DNA of 33,576 bases, taken from positions 1 through 33,576 of the forward strand of contig JAUXRI010000299.1 in the NCBI GenBank assembly GCA_030681895.1, written 5' to 3'. This document shows positions 16,274 to 28,810 of this stretch, piece by piece. This DNA is from Myxococcales bacterium (GTDB taxonomy: Bacteria > Myxococcota > Myxococcia > Myxococcales > Myxococcaceae). How positions within the stretch are numbered: position 1 is the stretch's first letter; each line of letters opens with the position of its first letter. Both the position numbers and the translations under genes were made by a program. The notes beneath the pieces were generated by a model. The model was not told the DNA's origin. It saw only the letters and a program-made list of their open reading frames with translations, and searched no databases.

Positions 16274-18031
16274 TCAGTCACGCTCGAGGGTAACGCCGTA
16301 CGCGAGCAGCGCTCGTCGGACCTCCTCGGAGAGGGCCGGAGGCAGCAACATCGTGGTGCTGGCGCGCAGCGCGGGCTCCAGCCGGCCGAGGGTCTCGAGC
16401 ACCGAGTCGGCGTCCTTCGGGTCGGCCAGGGTGACTTCGAGCCGCCAGGCCTGAGGCCCGCGCGTGAAGCGCCAGTGTGCGGCGTGGAGGTGCGCAGGCT
16501 CGCGGACCTCGAGCTCGGTGAGGCCCAGCTCGCGACAGCTCGAGAACCAGACCTCGGCCGAGAGGCTCTCGACGACGAGCGTGTGCAGCCGACGCGCCCA
16601 GCTCGTCGAGCTCACCACCCTCGCCTGCTCGCCGCGAAGATCACCGAACAGCGACACCCGGCGCAGGCGCGGGAGCGTCATGGACTCGATGGACTTCGAG
16701 GCGGCGGCCACCGTGAAGTCCGGCGGGGTCCATTGCGTGTGCACGCCGAGCGCGTCGAGCTGCTCGAGCACGACGGCAGGAATCGTCGGAAGCACGACGG
16801 CCTGCACGGTGAGGTCCCGAAGCGAGCGCAGCCAGCGCGACTGAAGGAGTTGCTCGAGAGACTCCGAGCGTCCGCCGGTGGTCACGAGCCCCTCGAGCGT
16901 CGCGAGCTGTGGCTCTTCCGGTGAGGGCACCTTTCCTTCGGGGCCCCACGTCGACAGCTCGATCGACGAGAGCACGCCCTTCGTGAACACCGCTGAGCCC
17001 TTGATGAGGCTCTTCGAGAACCCTCGCAGCCACTCCTTCTCGTGCTTCTTCTGGAGCGCACCGATCCGCGCGCGTTCCTTCTTTGTCAGCTCACGTTCGG
17101 CCAGCTGCAGCGCCATGAACTCGCCACGCGGGAGCCCTCGCTCGAGAAGCCAGTCCGCGAAGGCCTGACGGCGCGTGAGGTCGGCCGGCGCCTCGGCGAG
17201 CCAGGTGAGGAAGTCGTGTTCGTTCGACGGGCCTGGGCTCGAGGCGGTCTTCGTCGAGCGAGGCGGAGGCGGCGTAGATGGGAAGAGACGCTCCAGCCAC
17301 GCGAAGGACGGCAGCGCTTCGGCCAGCGTGATGGCCGCCTGACGATGAGAAATATCGGCGTGGGCCAGCAACGCGAGGGCGAGCACTGGAAACAAGGCCG
17401 TCGAGGCGTCGAAGCGCACGATCGGCCTGTCGATGAGCGCGACGGCAGCGTCAGCGATTCGGGCGTCGGTGGAGAAGTCGATCAACGAGACCAGCCGCTG
17501 CGTCACGTCGGTCGCCGGCCCATCGGTGAGCCGCGACAGCAACAGCGGCAGCGCGTCGGGAGCGCGGGTCTTCGCGAGCGCGAGCCACGCCTCTTGCAGC
17601 GCAGCACGGGGACCTGCCGGCAGCGTCGATGGAACCGTCGACGTGGCGCCAGGCGACTTCGAGCGACGAAGCAGGCTGGCGACGGCCTGAGCCACCGTGT
17701 CGCGCCACGCCGGCACGAGCGCGTTCGGAGCCACCACCGTGTCCAGCTTCTCCAGCGCCTCAGCCCGGCCACCATGCGTGAGGAAGACGCCGAGCGCCGC
17801 GACGCCGGTGCCGAGCTGCTCGCGAAATCGAATCGGGAAGCGTTGAAAGAACGACGCCGCCGCCGCACCGAACTCAGGCGTGATGGGCCACGTCGACAGC
17901 ATGAGGAACCGCGCCTCGAGCTTCGGGAGGCTGGTGTCCTCCAGCATCTCGACGAGCGTCTCGACGAACTCTGGCTGATGCGTCGCGACGGCAAAGGCCC
18001 ACGGGTCTTCCTGCTTCTTGCGGGTCGCCAC
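16274..18031 (-). CDS. TIGR02996-domain-type protein, 585 residues
   Basis: This is a large soluble protein of unknown function. The recognisable part is at about residues 272-335: FLTWLAEAPADLTRRQAFAD, then WLLERGLPRGEFMALQLAER. This fits the TIGR02996 'repeat-companion' pattern (short helix, R..YADWLEE.GD.RGE, LQ). That pattern is frequent in Planctomycetes and Myxococcota and is often followed by leucine-rich-like repeats. Residues 1-245 are mostly helical and read like a HEAT-type array (ALPLLLSRLTDGPATDVTQRL and similar). Residues 340-585 contain Leu/Val-rich strands (SLRDLTVQAVVLPTIPAVVL, LRRVSLFGDLRG) suggesting a degenerate leucine-rich repeat fold. There is no signal peptide. The start is GTG 18031 without a clear ribosome-binding site, so an internal start is possible. 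A role as a protein-interaction scaffold is only inference. Confidence 0.75.
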   Translation of the reverse strand: MATRKKQEDPWAFAVATHQPEFVETLVEMLEDTSLPKLEARFLMLSTWPITPEFGAAAASFFQRFPIRFREQLGTGVAALGVFLTHGGRAEALEKLDTVVAPNALVPAWRDTVAQAVASLLRRSKSPGATSTVPSTLPAGPRAALQEAWLALAKTRAPDALPLLLSRLTDGPATDVTQRLVSLIDFSTDARIADAAVALIDRPIVRFDASTALFPVLALALLAHADISHRQAAITLAEALPSFAWLERLFPSTPPPPRSTKTASSPGPSNEHDFLTWLAEAPADLTRRQAFADWLLERGLPRGEFMALQLAERELTKKERARIGALQKKHEKEWLRGFSKSLIKGSAVFTKGVLSSIELSTWGPEGKVPSPEEPQLATLEGLVTTGGRSESLEQLLQSRWLRSLRDLTVQAVVLPTIPAVVLEQLDALGVHTQWTPPDFTVAAASKSIESMTLPRLRRVSLFGDLRGEQARVVSSTSWARRLHTLVVESLSAEVWFSSCRELGLTELEVREPAHLHAAHWRFTRGPQAWRLEVTLADPKDADSVLETLGRLEPALRASTTMLLPPALSEEVRRALLAYGVTLERD

Positions 18032-18123
18032 GTGCGCGAGGCTGCCGTACCCGCGCGGTGACGGCGAGAGATTCCCGCCGGAGCACGCTCACGGAGCCAC
18101 GCGGTCGTCACCGTCAGTGCGAC

Positions 18124-19728
18124 TCAGCGACTGCAACACGCGAGGTGGCGCAGGTTCGAGCAGAGCGTGGTGCCGGCGTAACCGGTGGCCGACAGCGTGG
18201 GCCCAAAGGTCTGGAACGGCGTCGCCGCGTTCGTCCAGGGGGTGCTGCCGCCGGTACACGCGGAGGTGCTGCGAGCGCCGTTCGCCGCACGGTTGTTGTC
18301 GATCCACGCGCCCGCGCTCGTCGGAGGCACCACCTGGGTGTTCGCCAGGTCGTACTCATTGAGGGCGCAGAGCCATGAGTTCGGGAAGTCCACCTGACAC
18401 CTCGCGTTCGCGCCCGGCACGCCACCGAGGTTCCCCGAGTAGGTCGCCGTGGTGAAGCCACGAAACGTCGACGGTCGTCCGCCACGGCAGCAGGCGAGGT
18501 GGCGAGCGTTGGAGCACAGCGTGGTGCTGGCGTAGCCCGTCGCTCCGAGGGTCGGCCCGAAGGTCTGAAACGGCGTGGCGGCATTCGTCCACGGCGTGCT
18601 GGCATCGGTGCACGCGCTGGTGCTGCGAGTGCCGTTGTCGGCGCGCGAGTTGTCGTACCAGGCACCCGCCGCAGTGGGTGGGACGGCCGTGGTGTTGGCG
18701 TTGTCGTAGTCGGGGATGGTGCAGAGAGAGGAGTTCGCGAACTCGGCGCTGCACTTCACCGCGGCCCCGGGCAGGCCGCCGAGGTTGCCGGTGAAGGTCG
18801 CGACGGTGAAGCCGATGAACTGAACGGGCACCTCGGTCACCAGCGCGACGCCGCCGTCGAGGAAGAGCACGCTCCCAGCGGGTCCGACCGGGCCAGCCGG
18901 GCCGATCGCGCCTTGTGGACCTGCCGCGCCTGCGGGCCCAACGCCTCCGACCGGTCCAGCCGGCCCGGCGACGCCCGCGGGACCAGCCGGGCCGATCGCG
19001 CCTTGTGGACCTGCCGCGCCTGCAGGACCAACGCCGCCAACCGGGCCAGCGACGCCCGCGGGACCAGCCGGGCCGATCACGCCTTGTGGGCCTGCCACGC
19101 CTGCAGGGCCAGCAGGGCCAACCGGTCCAGCCGACCCTGCGACACCTGCCGGGCCGATCGCGCCTTGTGGACCTGCCGGGCCAACAGGCCCCGTCGCGCC
19201 TGCGGCCCCCTGCAGCCCAACGGTGCCGTTGCACACCGCGACAGAGCCACCATCAGGTGTTCCCAGGAGCACGCCTCCGGCCGGGCACTGCGGGCTCATC
19301 GTCGGCAGGGTGCGCACCGACGGCGGCAGCCCGGGTGTGCCGTTGCACACCGTCGTCAGGCCGCCATCCGAGAGCTGGGTGATGCGGACTCCGCCCGTCG
19401 GGCACTCGGTGCTCGCGGCGAGCGTCGTGACGACGACGGAGGCGCCAGCCGGGCCCGTCAACACACCACCGTCGAGCACGAGCACCATGCCCGGAGGACC
19501 GACGAGGCCTTGCGGACCGACGGCGCCGGCGGGGCCTTGTGGACCGGGCGCTCCGGCAGGGCCTTGCGCACCGGTGGCTCCGGCTTCGCCTTGCGACCCC
19601 GGGGCCCCCATGGCGCCCGTCGGGCCCGCAGGACCGGCCGGCCCCGGGTCTCCTTGCGGGCCGCTCGTGACAGAGGGACAGCCACTGAGAACCACCACAC
19701 ACAGGAGCGTCAGGCCGCGAACCATCAT
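18124..19728 (-). CDS. Collagen-like lipoprotein with a duplicated C-terminal lectin-like domain
   Basis: This is a 534-residue surface lipoprotein. Start ATG 19728 gives signal MMVRGLTLLCVVVLSGC with lipobox LSGC. The frame is open further upstream, but that part is Arg-rich. Gly-X-Y blocks are at about 23-80 and 171-286 (GPAGPAG, GPQGAIGPAG and similar). They are split by two short Cys-pair units, ECPTGGVRI...VCNG and QCPAGGVLL...VCNG, of a kind seen between collagen-like blocks in myxobacteria. The C-terminus is two copies of a roughly 113-residue domain (about 304-416 and 422-534). Each has FTxATxxGNLGG..GA...C near its start and FQTFGPTLxATGYAxTTLCSN..HLACC at its end. The GNLGG..GA...C motif recalls DUF1554/C-type-lectin-like domains, but this is by eye. 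It probably trimerises through the Gly-X-Y blocks. It lies 75 bp downstream of another lipoprotein gene on the same strand. Confidence 0.88.
   Translation of the reverse strand: MMVRGLTLLCVVVLSGCPSVTSGPQGDPGPAGPAGPTGAMGAPGSQGEAGATGAQGPAGAPGPQGPAGAVGPQGLVGPPGMVLVLDGGVLTGPAGASVVVTTLAASTECPTGGVRITQLSDGGLTTVCNGTPGLPPSVRTLPTMSPQCPAGGVLLGTPDGGSVAVCNGTVGLQGAAGATGPVGPAGPQGAIGPAGVAGSAGPVGPAGPAGVAGPQGVIGPAGPAGVAGPVGGVGPAGAAGPQGAIGPAGPAGVAGPAGPVGGVGPAGAAGPQGAIGPAGPVGPAGSVLFLDGGVALVTEVPVQFIGFTVATFTGNLGGLPGAAVKCSAEFANSSLCTIPDYDNANTTAVPPTAAGAWYDNSRADNGTRSTSACTDASTPWTNAATPFQTFGPTLGATGYASTTLCSNARHLACCRGGRPSTFRGFTTATYSGNLGGVPGANARCQVDFPNSWLCALNEYDLANTQVVPPTSAGAWIDNNRAANGARSTSACTGGSTPWTNAATPFQTFGPTLSATGYAGTTLCSNLRHLACCSR
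18890..19200. repeat. Imperfect tandem repeats encoding Gly-X-Y
   Basis: The core GATCGCGCCTTGTGGACCTG, or a one- or two-base variant, recurs four times (around 18903, 18993, 19075 and 19156) within longer similar units. The near-identity at DNA level shows recent expansion or gene conversion of the collagen-like block. Confidence 0.7.
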
Positions 19729-19803
19729 CGCCCGCTGACACCACGTGGCGTTCGGAAGTGCAAATCGCTTGCGGCGGCGTCGAGGCAGGCGCTGATCAGG
19801 CAC

Positions 19804-21144
19804 TCAGGGGCCACACGCGCGGACCCGGCTGACGCGCAGCGAGCCGCCCGCGCCTTCGGCCCAGCCCACGTCACCGCCAGGCCAACGCCCGAAGTCGTCA
19901 CGCTCGGCGAGGCCGACGGGCGCCGTCACGGGCCCCTCGACGATGACGCCAGCCGCGCTCACCACCGCCAGCTTCGAGTCGGCGCCTTCACGCCACGACG
20001 CGAGCAGGTGCTGAGCGCCGTAGCGCGCGAGGTGCGGCGTCGACTCATCGCCTGCCGCGCTCGTGAGCCACACCGGCGGGCTCTTCCTCAGCTGCGCATC
20101 GAGGGCGATGAAGCCCACGTCGCGCGAGGTGCGGCCTTCACGGGTCGCGAAGGTGAACGCGAAGCCGCCAGTGCCGAGCGCCGCGAGTCCACCGAGCTGC
20201 CCATCGGAGCTCCCGGCGCAGTTCCCGCTCGGCTCGGACTGCAGAATCTCCGAGTTGTTCAGCATCACGGCCTTCACCCGGTAGCAGTCCGACAGACAGA
20301 CCGGCGCGATGGAGGCGCCGTCCCACGCCAGACGCAGATCGAGTGAGTGGCTGCAGCCCCACTCCCAGCCGGCAGGTCCACCCGCGGGCAGCCCCGTCGT
20401 CGGGTCGAGGCTGATCAACAGATCGCCCTGGTGTTTGCCGATGGCTCCGAAGTGTTTCGTGTGGCCGAAGTACGCGACGTAGTGCTGGCCCGTGAACACG
20501 AGCCGTCCGTCGTGACCCCAGCTATCGACCCAGCGTTTGCCTTCGACCTCTGCAGGCGGATCGTTCACGACCGGCGTGGCGAACACCGCGGTGCCATCGG
20601 CGCGCAGCTTCGTCAGCACCATCGTCGTTCCGCGCACCACGAGCAGCGCGACCGTGCCGTCATCGTGCGCCACGAAGCCGCGAACGCTCTCACCGGGAAC
20701 GGTCAGGTCGACGCCGAGGCGCTGGAGTGACGCCGAGACGGGCGTGACGTGAACCACCGAGCCGCCGCTCCACGCGACGCGTGCCGTCCCGTCCGAGAGC
20801 CCCGCGAAGTGCACCGGCCGGTTGTTCGACCAGCCGAAGCTGGAGCCGACGTCGATGGTGGACGGGCTGACGCTGATGGTCGCGGTGGTGAGCCGGGTGG
20901 CGAGCGCTCCACACGGAAGGAGTCCCGCGTCGACGATGGGCGTCCCTGCGTCGAGCCCGCCTGCATCGACTCGAGGGACAAGCCCCGCATCCAGCTCGAG
21001 CACTGCCGCGTCAGGGCGCTCCAGCAGGCCGGCGTCGACGGGCCCCGCATCGGGACGGACTGCAGCCGACGACTGGGGTGGCGCCATTTCGGCCGACCCG
21101 ACGCAGGAACACAGGAGCGCGGGGACGAGCCAGCGGGGCGTCAT
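19804..21144 (-). CDS. Secreted lipoprotein with DAG-repeat linker, beta-propeller-like
   Basis: This is a 446-residue protein of unknown function. The N-terminus MTPRWLVPALLCSC is a short lipoprotein signal with the modified Cys at 14 (LCSC). Residues 31-77 form an acidic linker built on Asp-Ala-Gly (PDAGPVDAG, LDAGLVPRVDAG, IVDAG). The rest is beta-rich with repeated short strand pairs such as RPVHFAGLSDGTARVAWSG, GFVAHDDGTVALLVVRG and GFAFTFATREGRTSRDVGF. It reads like a WD/kelch-type propeller, but no defined blade motif is visible. Scattered cysteines (GWEWGCSHS, PVCLSDCYR) suggest disulfides. It is divergent from the lipoprotein gene at 21282, with 137 bp between them. It is the first gene of a minus-strand run of five genes down to 15552. 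Confidence 0.8.
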   Translation of the reverse strand: MTPRWLVPALLCSCVGSAEMAPPQSSAAVRPDAGPVDAGLLERPDAAVLELDAGLVPRVDAGGLDAGTPIVDAGLLPCGALATRLTTATISVSPSTIDVGSSFGWSNNRPVHFAGLSDGTARVAWSGGSVVHVTPVSASLQRLGVDLTVPGESVRGFVAHDDGTVALLVVRGTTMVLTKLRADGTAVFATPVVNDPPAEVEGKRWVDSWGHDGRLVFTGQHYVAYFGHTKHFGAIGKHQGDLLISLDPTTGLPAGGPAGWEWGCSHSLDLRLAWDGASIAPVCLSDCYRVKAVMLNNSEILQSEPSGNCAGSSDGQLGGLAALGTGGFAFTFATREGRTSRDVGFIALDAQLRKSPPVWLTSAAGDESTPHLARYGAQHLLASWREGADSKLAVVSAAGVIVEGPVTAPVGLAERDDFGRWPGGDVGWAEGAGGSLRVSRVRACGP

Positions 21145-21281
21145 GTTGAGGTGTCGGCCAACGTTCCATACCGATGCGGTTTTTTCTGTCGCAGAGAGCC
21201 GACCTGTTCACCGCAGTGCCCAGGGAGCGTCGGCGGTCTTGAGGGTTGCGCCCTCCCGGAGCCAGGGGCTCTACTGACGTG
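21145..21281. promoter_or_regulatory. Divergent intergenic region with two short hairpins
   Basis: This 137-bp region separates two divergent lipoprotein genes. A run of six T lies near 21180. Just before ATG 21282, two perfect small inverted repeats follow each other: GAGGG/CCCTC at 21241-21255 (5-nt loop) and GAGCC/GGCTC at 21259-21271 (3-nt loop). Both would lie in the leader of the plus-strand gene. Promoter boxes cannot be assigned. Confidence 0.35.
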
Positions 21282-22241
21282 ATGACGCGCGCTGGCCTCA
21301 GCCTGCTCCTCCTTCAGTGTGCCTGTACGATGATGCCCGCAGGCGAACCCGAGCTGCTGCTCTCGCCCCGCCCCACCGAGATCAACGACTACGGCGAGGT
21401 GACGACCCTGTCGGTCACGGCGACGGACGCCTTCGGGAACGTCGGCAAGGGGCAGGTGACCGTCTCTGGCGGCATCGGCGACCTGGCCAGCGGCGTGACG
21501 CTCGACCTCGACGAGTACGGCAAGGCCAAGACGGAGTTCTCGTGCAAGGTCGCCGAGAACCCCGCGTGCAAAGGCACGCTCCCCTTCACCGCGGAGTGGA
21601 AGGTCGACGGGAAGACGGTGAAGGCGACGGCTCGGGTTCGGGTCTACCCGCCGCCGCCGCCGCCCTGGGAGACCGACGTCGAGTGGGACGCCGAGGCGCG
21701 CACCACCTCGTGCAGCAATCAGGCGCCTCCGCCGATGACCCCATGCTCCAACGGCATGTGCCCGCGCGGGTTCAGCTGCGTCGAGACCTTCTGCGTGCTC
21801 AACGGCGGCGGTGGTGGCCTGCAGTACACGTTGAGGTTTGGCCAGTCGGTGGACCTCGATCTGCACGTCGTGGAGCCCTCGACGACGGCCGACGGTGGCG
21901 TCTGCGAGGTGTATTGGGGCGCGCCCAACCGCGGGACGAGCCTGTCGATGTGTGGAGCGGCCAGCTCGCTCGATCTCGACTCGAACCCGAACTGCATGAT
22001 CGACAACGTCAACATCGAGAACATCATCTTCCCGTCCTCGAGGCCGCGACCCCTGTCGGGAGAGTACGTCGCGAGGATCGACCTCTACGCCGCCTGTATG
22101 GCGACCACGCCGATTCCGTATGAGCTCGAGGTGCGCGCGGGTTCGGCCCGGCGGTTCTATTGCGGCACGTTCAACCCGAGCAGCGCCGACCGTGGCGGAG
22201 CGATGAGCGGCCTCACCATCAGCCGCATCCGCGTGCCGTAG
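21282..22241 (+). CDS. Lipoprotein with Ig-like and DUF2135-like domains
   Basis: This is a 319-residue surface protein. Start ATG 21282 gives MTRAGLSLLLLQCAC, a lipoprotein-type signal with Cys15 as the likely acylated residue, although Gln at -3 is unusual. Residues 25-120 look like a bacterial Ig-like domain (VTTLSVTATDAFGNVGKGQVTVSG). A Pro run (PPPPPP) and a small Cys cluster (TSCSNQAPP, PCSNGMCPRGFSCVETFC) come next. The last 140 residues, with FGQSVDLDLHVVEPS, SLDLDSNPNC and LSGEYVARIDLYAAC, resemble the DUF2135/YfaP fold, in which DLDLHV is followed by a D.D strand and G.Y.V. Function is unknown. The next gene starts 2 nt after the stop, so the two are almost certainly translated from one message. 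Confidence 0.82.
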   Translation: MTRAGLSLLLLQCACTMMPAGEPELLLSPRPTEINDYGEVTTLSVTATDAFGNVGKGQVTVSGGIGDLASGVTLDLDEYGKAKTEFSCKVAENPACKGTLPFTAEWKVDGKTVKATARVRVYPPPPPPWETDVEWDAEARTTSCSNQAPPPMTPCSNGMCPRGFSCVETFCVLNGGGGGLQYTLRFGQSVDLDLHVVEPSTTADGGVCEVYWGAPNRGTSLSMCGAASSLDLDSNPNCMIDNVNIENIIFPSSRPRPLSGEYVARIDLYAACMATTPIPYELEVRAGSARRFYCGTFNPSSADRGGAMSGLTISRIRVP

Positions 22242-22243
22242 CG

Positions 22244-24148
22244 ATGGCTGCAGCGATGATCCCCAGGAATGGGTTGGTCCTCTCGCTCCTGGTGGTCGCG
22301 ACGAGCTGCACTGTCCCTGACGAGCCTGAATTCGACGCAGGGACTCGGCCTCGGCAAACTCGAATCTGCGCGGCCTTGAAGTGCTCTGCCTGGAGCGCGT
22401 GTATCGAGGGCCCCGACGCAGGCTGTTTCGAAGTGGTGAAGGACCTGCGGTGGCTCGTGCCGCCAGCCGACGCGAGCGTGCCGATCGACGCCACGCGAAT
22501 CGCCTTCGAGCTCGAGGTCGAGGGAAACATCGCGCAGGTGCCACTCCGGTCGTCGCGCGGAGGCTCAGCGCTCCCGTATCCAGTCGATGGTGGCCGGGTG
22601 ACCGGTTGGTTCGACCTGGGGCTCCTCGACGCTGGGGTGTTCGAGCTCTTCGCGGGCTGGCCAGACGGCCCAGATGCGAGTGTCGCTGTTCGGATCGCGC
22701 CGGAGCGTTCGGTCGAGATCGTCGGCGCGAATCCTCCTGACCACGGCGTGAACACAGACACCTTCCAGCCGAACGACCCCGACGGGCCTGCGTGGCGACG
22801 AGACGACCTGGTCCCGATTCGCCCCTGGCCTGGGTCGTCGGTCACGGCGAGACACGCTCGACCGGGCGCGGCCGGCCTGGTGGTGGACGCGGGTGGCTCG
22901 GGTGACGGTGGTTCGTTTCTGCGGCTCCAGGACGTCGAGTTCAACGCGTTTCGTGACGAGATCGAACTGGCTGCGATTGGTGGGTTCTGGGAAGCGCCGC
23001 CACAACGCCTCATGGTGACGCGCTGGCGCTGGCAACGGGTCGTCGGTGGAGTGCCTCGCCCGTTGCAGATTCATCAGCCACGGCCTGCCGAGATTTGGAC
23101 GTCGTCTTCTCCCCCACTCGTGGGCATCGTCGTCGGAACTCGAGACACCGAGACCACAGGCACCCTCGTGCAATTCGACTCCGAAGGAATGCCAACCTCA
23201 GCGTTCGCTGGTTGGGGTGCGGCAGTGACAATTCCGTACCTTTCTCAAATCAACTTCGTGGCTGGGGTCGATGCCGATGGCGGGTTCGTGCAGTCGAGCA
23301 CCTTCCGGATCCAGCGAGTCGCGGCGCCCATCGTGCTCGCCGCATCGGTCTACGGCGAGAAGATGATCGGCATCACGGCCGACGGTCGATTCCTTCTGCT
23401 TTCGAGTGTCCTGAGAGATGCGTCATTGAACCCCGGCTGCGACTTCGCGGGCGCCAGATTGGTACGACTTGTTTCAGGCTTCGGCCTCACCATTGTCTCG
23501 ACTGACCAAGGCGTCATGTGTAGCAAAGGCTTTGACCAGGATGCCGGCTTCATCGGCCTCCGAATTCGCCCATCATCCCTCGCCGGTCCCTCGCACGAAT
23601 CGTACGTCACCGCGTCGACCGGCGAAGCGTGGCAATTCATCAATTCGGCGACCACGTATTTTCCGTCACCGGCAGGACCGCAGAACGCGGACTACATTTT
23701 GCGAGAGGGCGGCACCATTTTTTCGGCAACTCGGACCGGCCTCGAGGTCTACACGGGCAGCCACTCGGGAGCTGCTCCCTTCAGCGGCCAACTCTCGTCA
23801 TCGCTCCCCCTCTTCGCGCCTCTCGCGGCATCGCCCGTCTTGAGACCGCGGCCCGGGGGCTGGCTTCTGCTGGCCGTCGACACCACGGGAACGCTCAGGA
23901 GCGTTGAGGCCCCGTCGCTCCGGGAGCAGTGGATGTGGCGGCCGGATGGCGGGATCACCCTCAACGCTCCGCTGGGCTTCTCCCCATCGCGCACGAAGCT
24001 CGGAAGCCTCCTGCTGATCGTCGAAAGCCGGCTCCTGAACATCATCAGCGACGGAGCCATCTCCGACATGCCGTTTGGGAGTTGGTGGATGGAAGGGGGC
24101 AGCGTGACGGGTTGTAACGACGGGTGCGGCCGCGAACCCGGCCCCTAG
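22244..24148 (+). CDS. Large secreted lipoprotein, possible beta-propeller
   Basis: This is a 634-residue protein that I do not recognise. Starting at ATG 22244 (ATG 22256 is also possible) gives signal IPRNGLVLSLLVVATSC with lipobox TSC. A short Cys pair region follows (ICAALKCSAWSACIEGPDAGC). Residues 70-180 may form an Ig-like domain (RIAFELEVEGNIAQVPLRSS). From about 290 to the end there are repeated strand-turn units such as LVGIVVGTRDTETTGTLVQF, KMIGITADGRFLLLSS and LLLAVDTTGTLRSVE, as in PQQ/propeller-like folds. By eye, the part around 23050-23800 has lower GC and looser codon use than its surroundings. The gene starts 2 nt after the stop of the DUF2135-like lipoprotein. The topoisomerase-helicase gene begins 90 bp later; whether it shares the transcript is unknown. 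Confidence 0.8.
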   Translation: MAAAMIPRNGLVLSLLVVATSCTVPDEPEFDAGTRPRQTRICAALKCSAWSACIEGPDAGCFEVVKDLRWLVPPADASVPIDATRIAFELEVEGNIAQVPLRSSRGGSALPYPVDGGRVTGWFDLGLLDAGVFELFAGWPDGPDASVAVRIAPERSVEIVGANPPDHGVNTDTFQPNDPDGPAWRRDDLVPIRPWPGSSVTARHARPGAAGLVVDAGGSGDGGSFLRLQDVEFNAFRDEIELAAIGGFWEAPPQRLMVTRWRWQRVVGGVPRPLQIHQPRPAEIWTSSSPPLVGIVVGTRDTETTGTLVQFDSEGMPTSAFAGWGAAVTIPYLSQINFVAGVDADGGFVQSSTFRIQRVAAPIVLAASVYGEKMIGITADGRFLLLSSVLRDASLNPGCDFAGARLVRLVSGFGLTIVSTDQGVMCSKGFDQDAGFIGLRIRPSSLAGPSHESYVTASTGEAWQFINSATTYFPSPAGPQNADYILREGGTIFSATRTGLEVYTGSHSGAAPFSGQLSSSLPLFAPLAASPVLRPRPGGWLLLAVDTTGTLRSVEAPSLREQWMWRPDGGITLNAPLGFSPSRTKLGSLLLIVESRLLNIISDGAISDMPFGSWWMEGGSVTGCNDGCGREPGP

Positions 24149-24238
24149 CGTGCGCCACGGAAGGAGTGGTGCCGTGCCAACCCGACAACGGCGTGGGGCG
24201 GGCCCGAATGTCAGCCCTTCGGGGTACAAGCGCCGCAC

Positions 24239-28810
<4,572 letters not shown>

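Noticed and set aside
18499..20346. Plus-strand 615-codon Arg/Ala-rich frame
   Set aside because: It is antisense to the collagen-like and DAG-linker lipoprotein genes. High GC suppresses stops and it has no recognisable domain.
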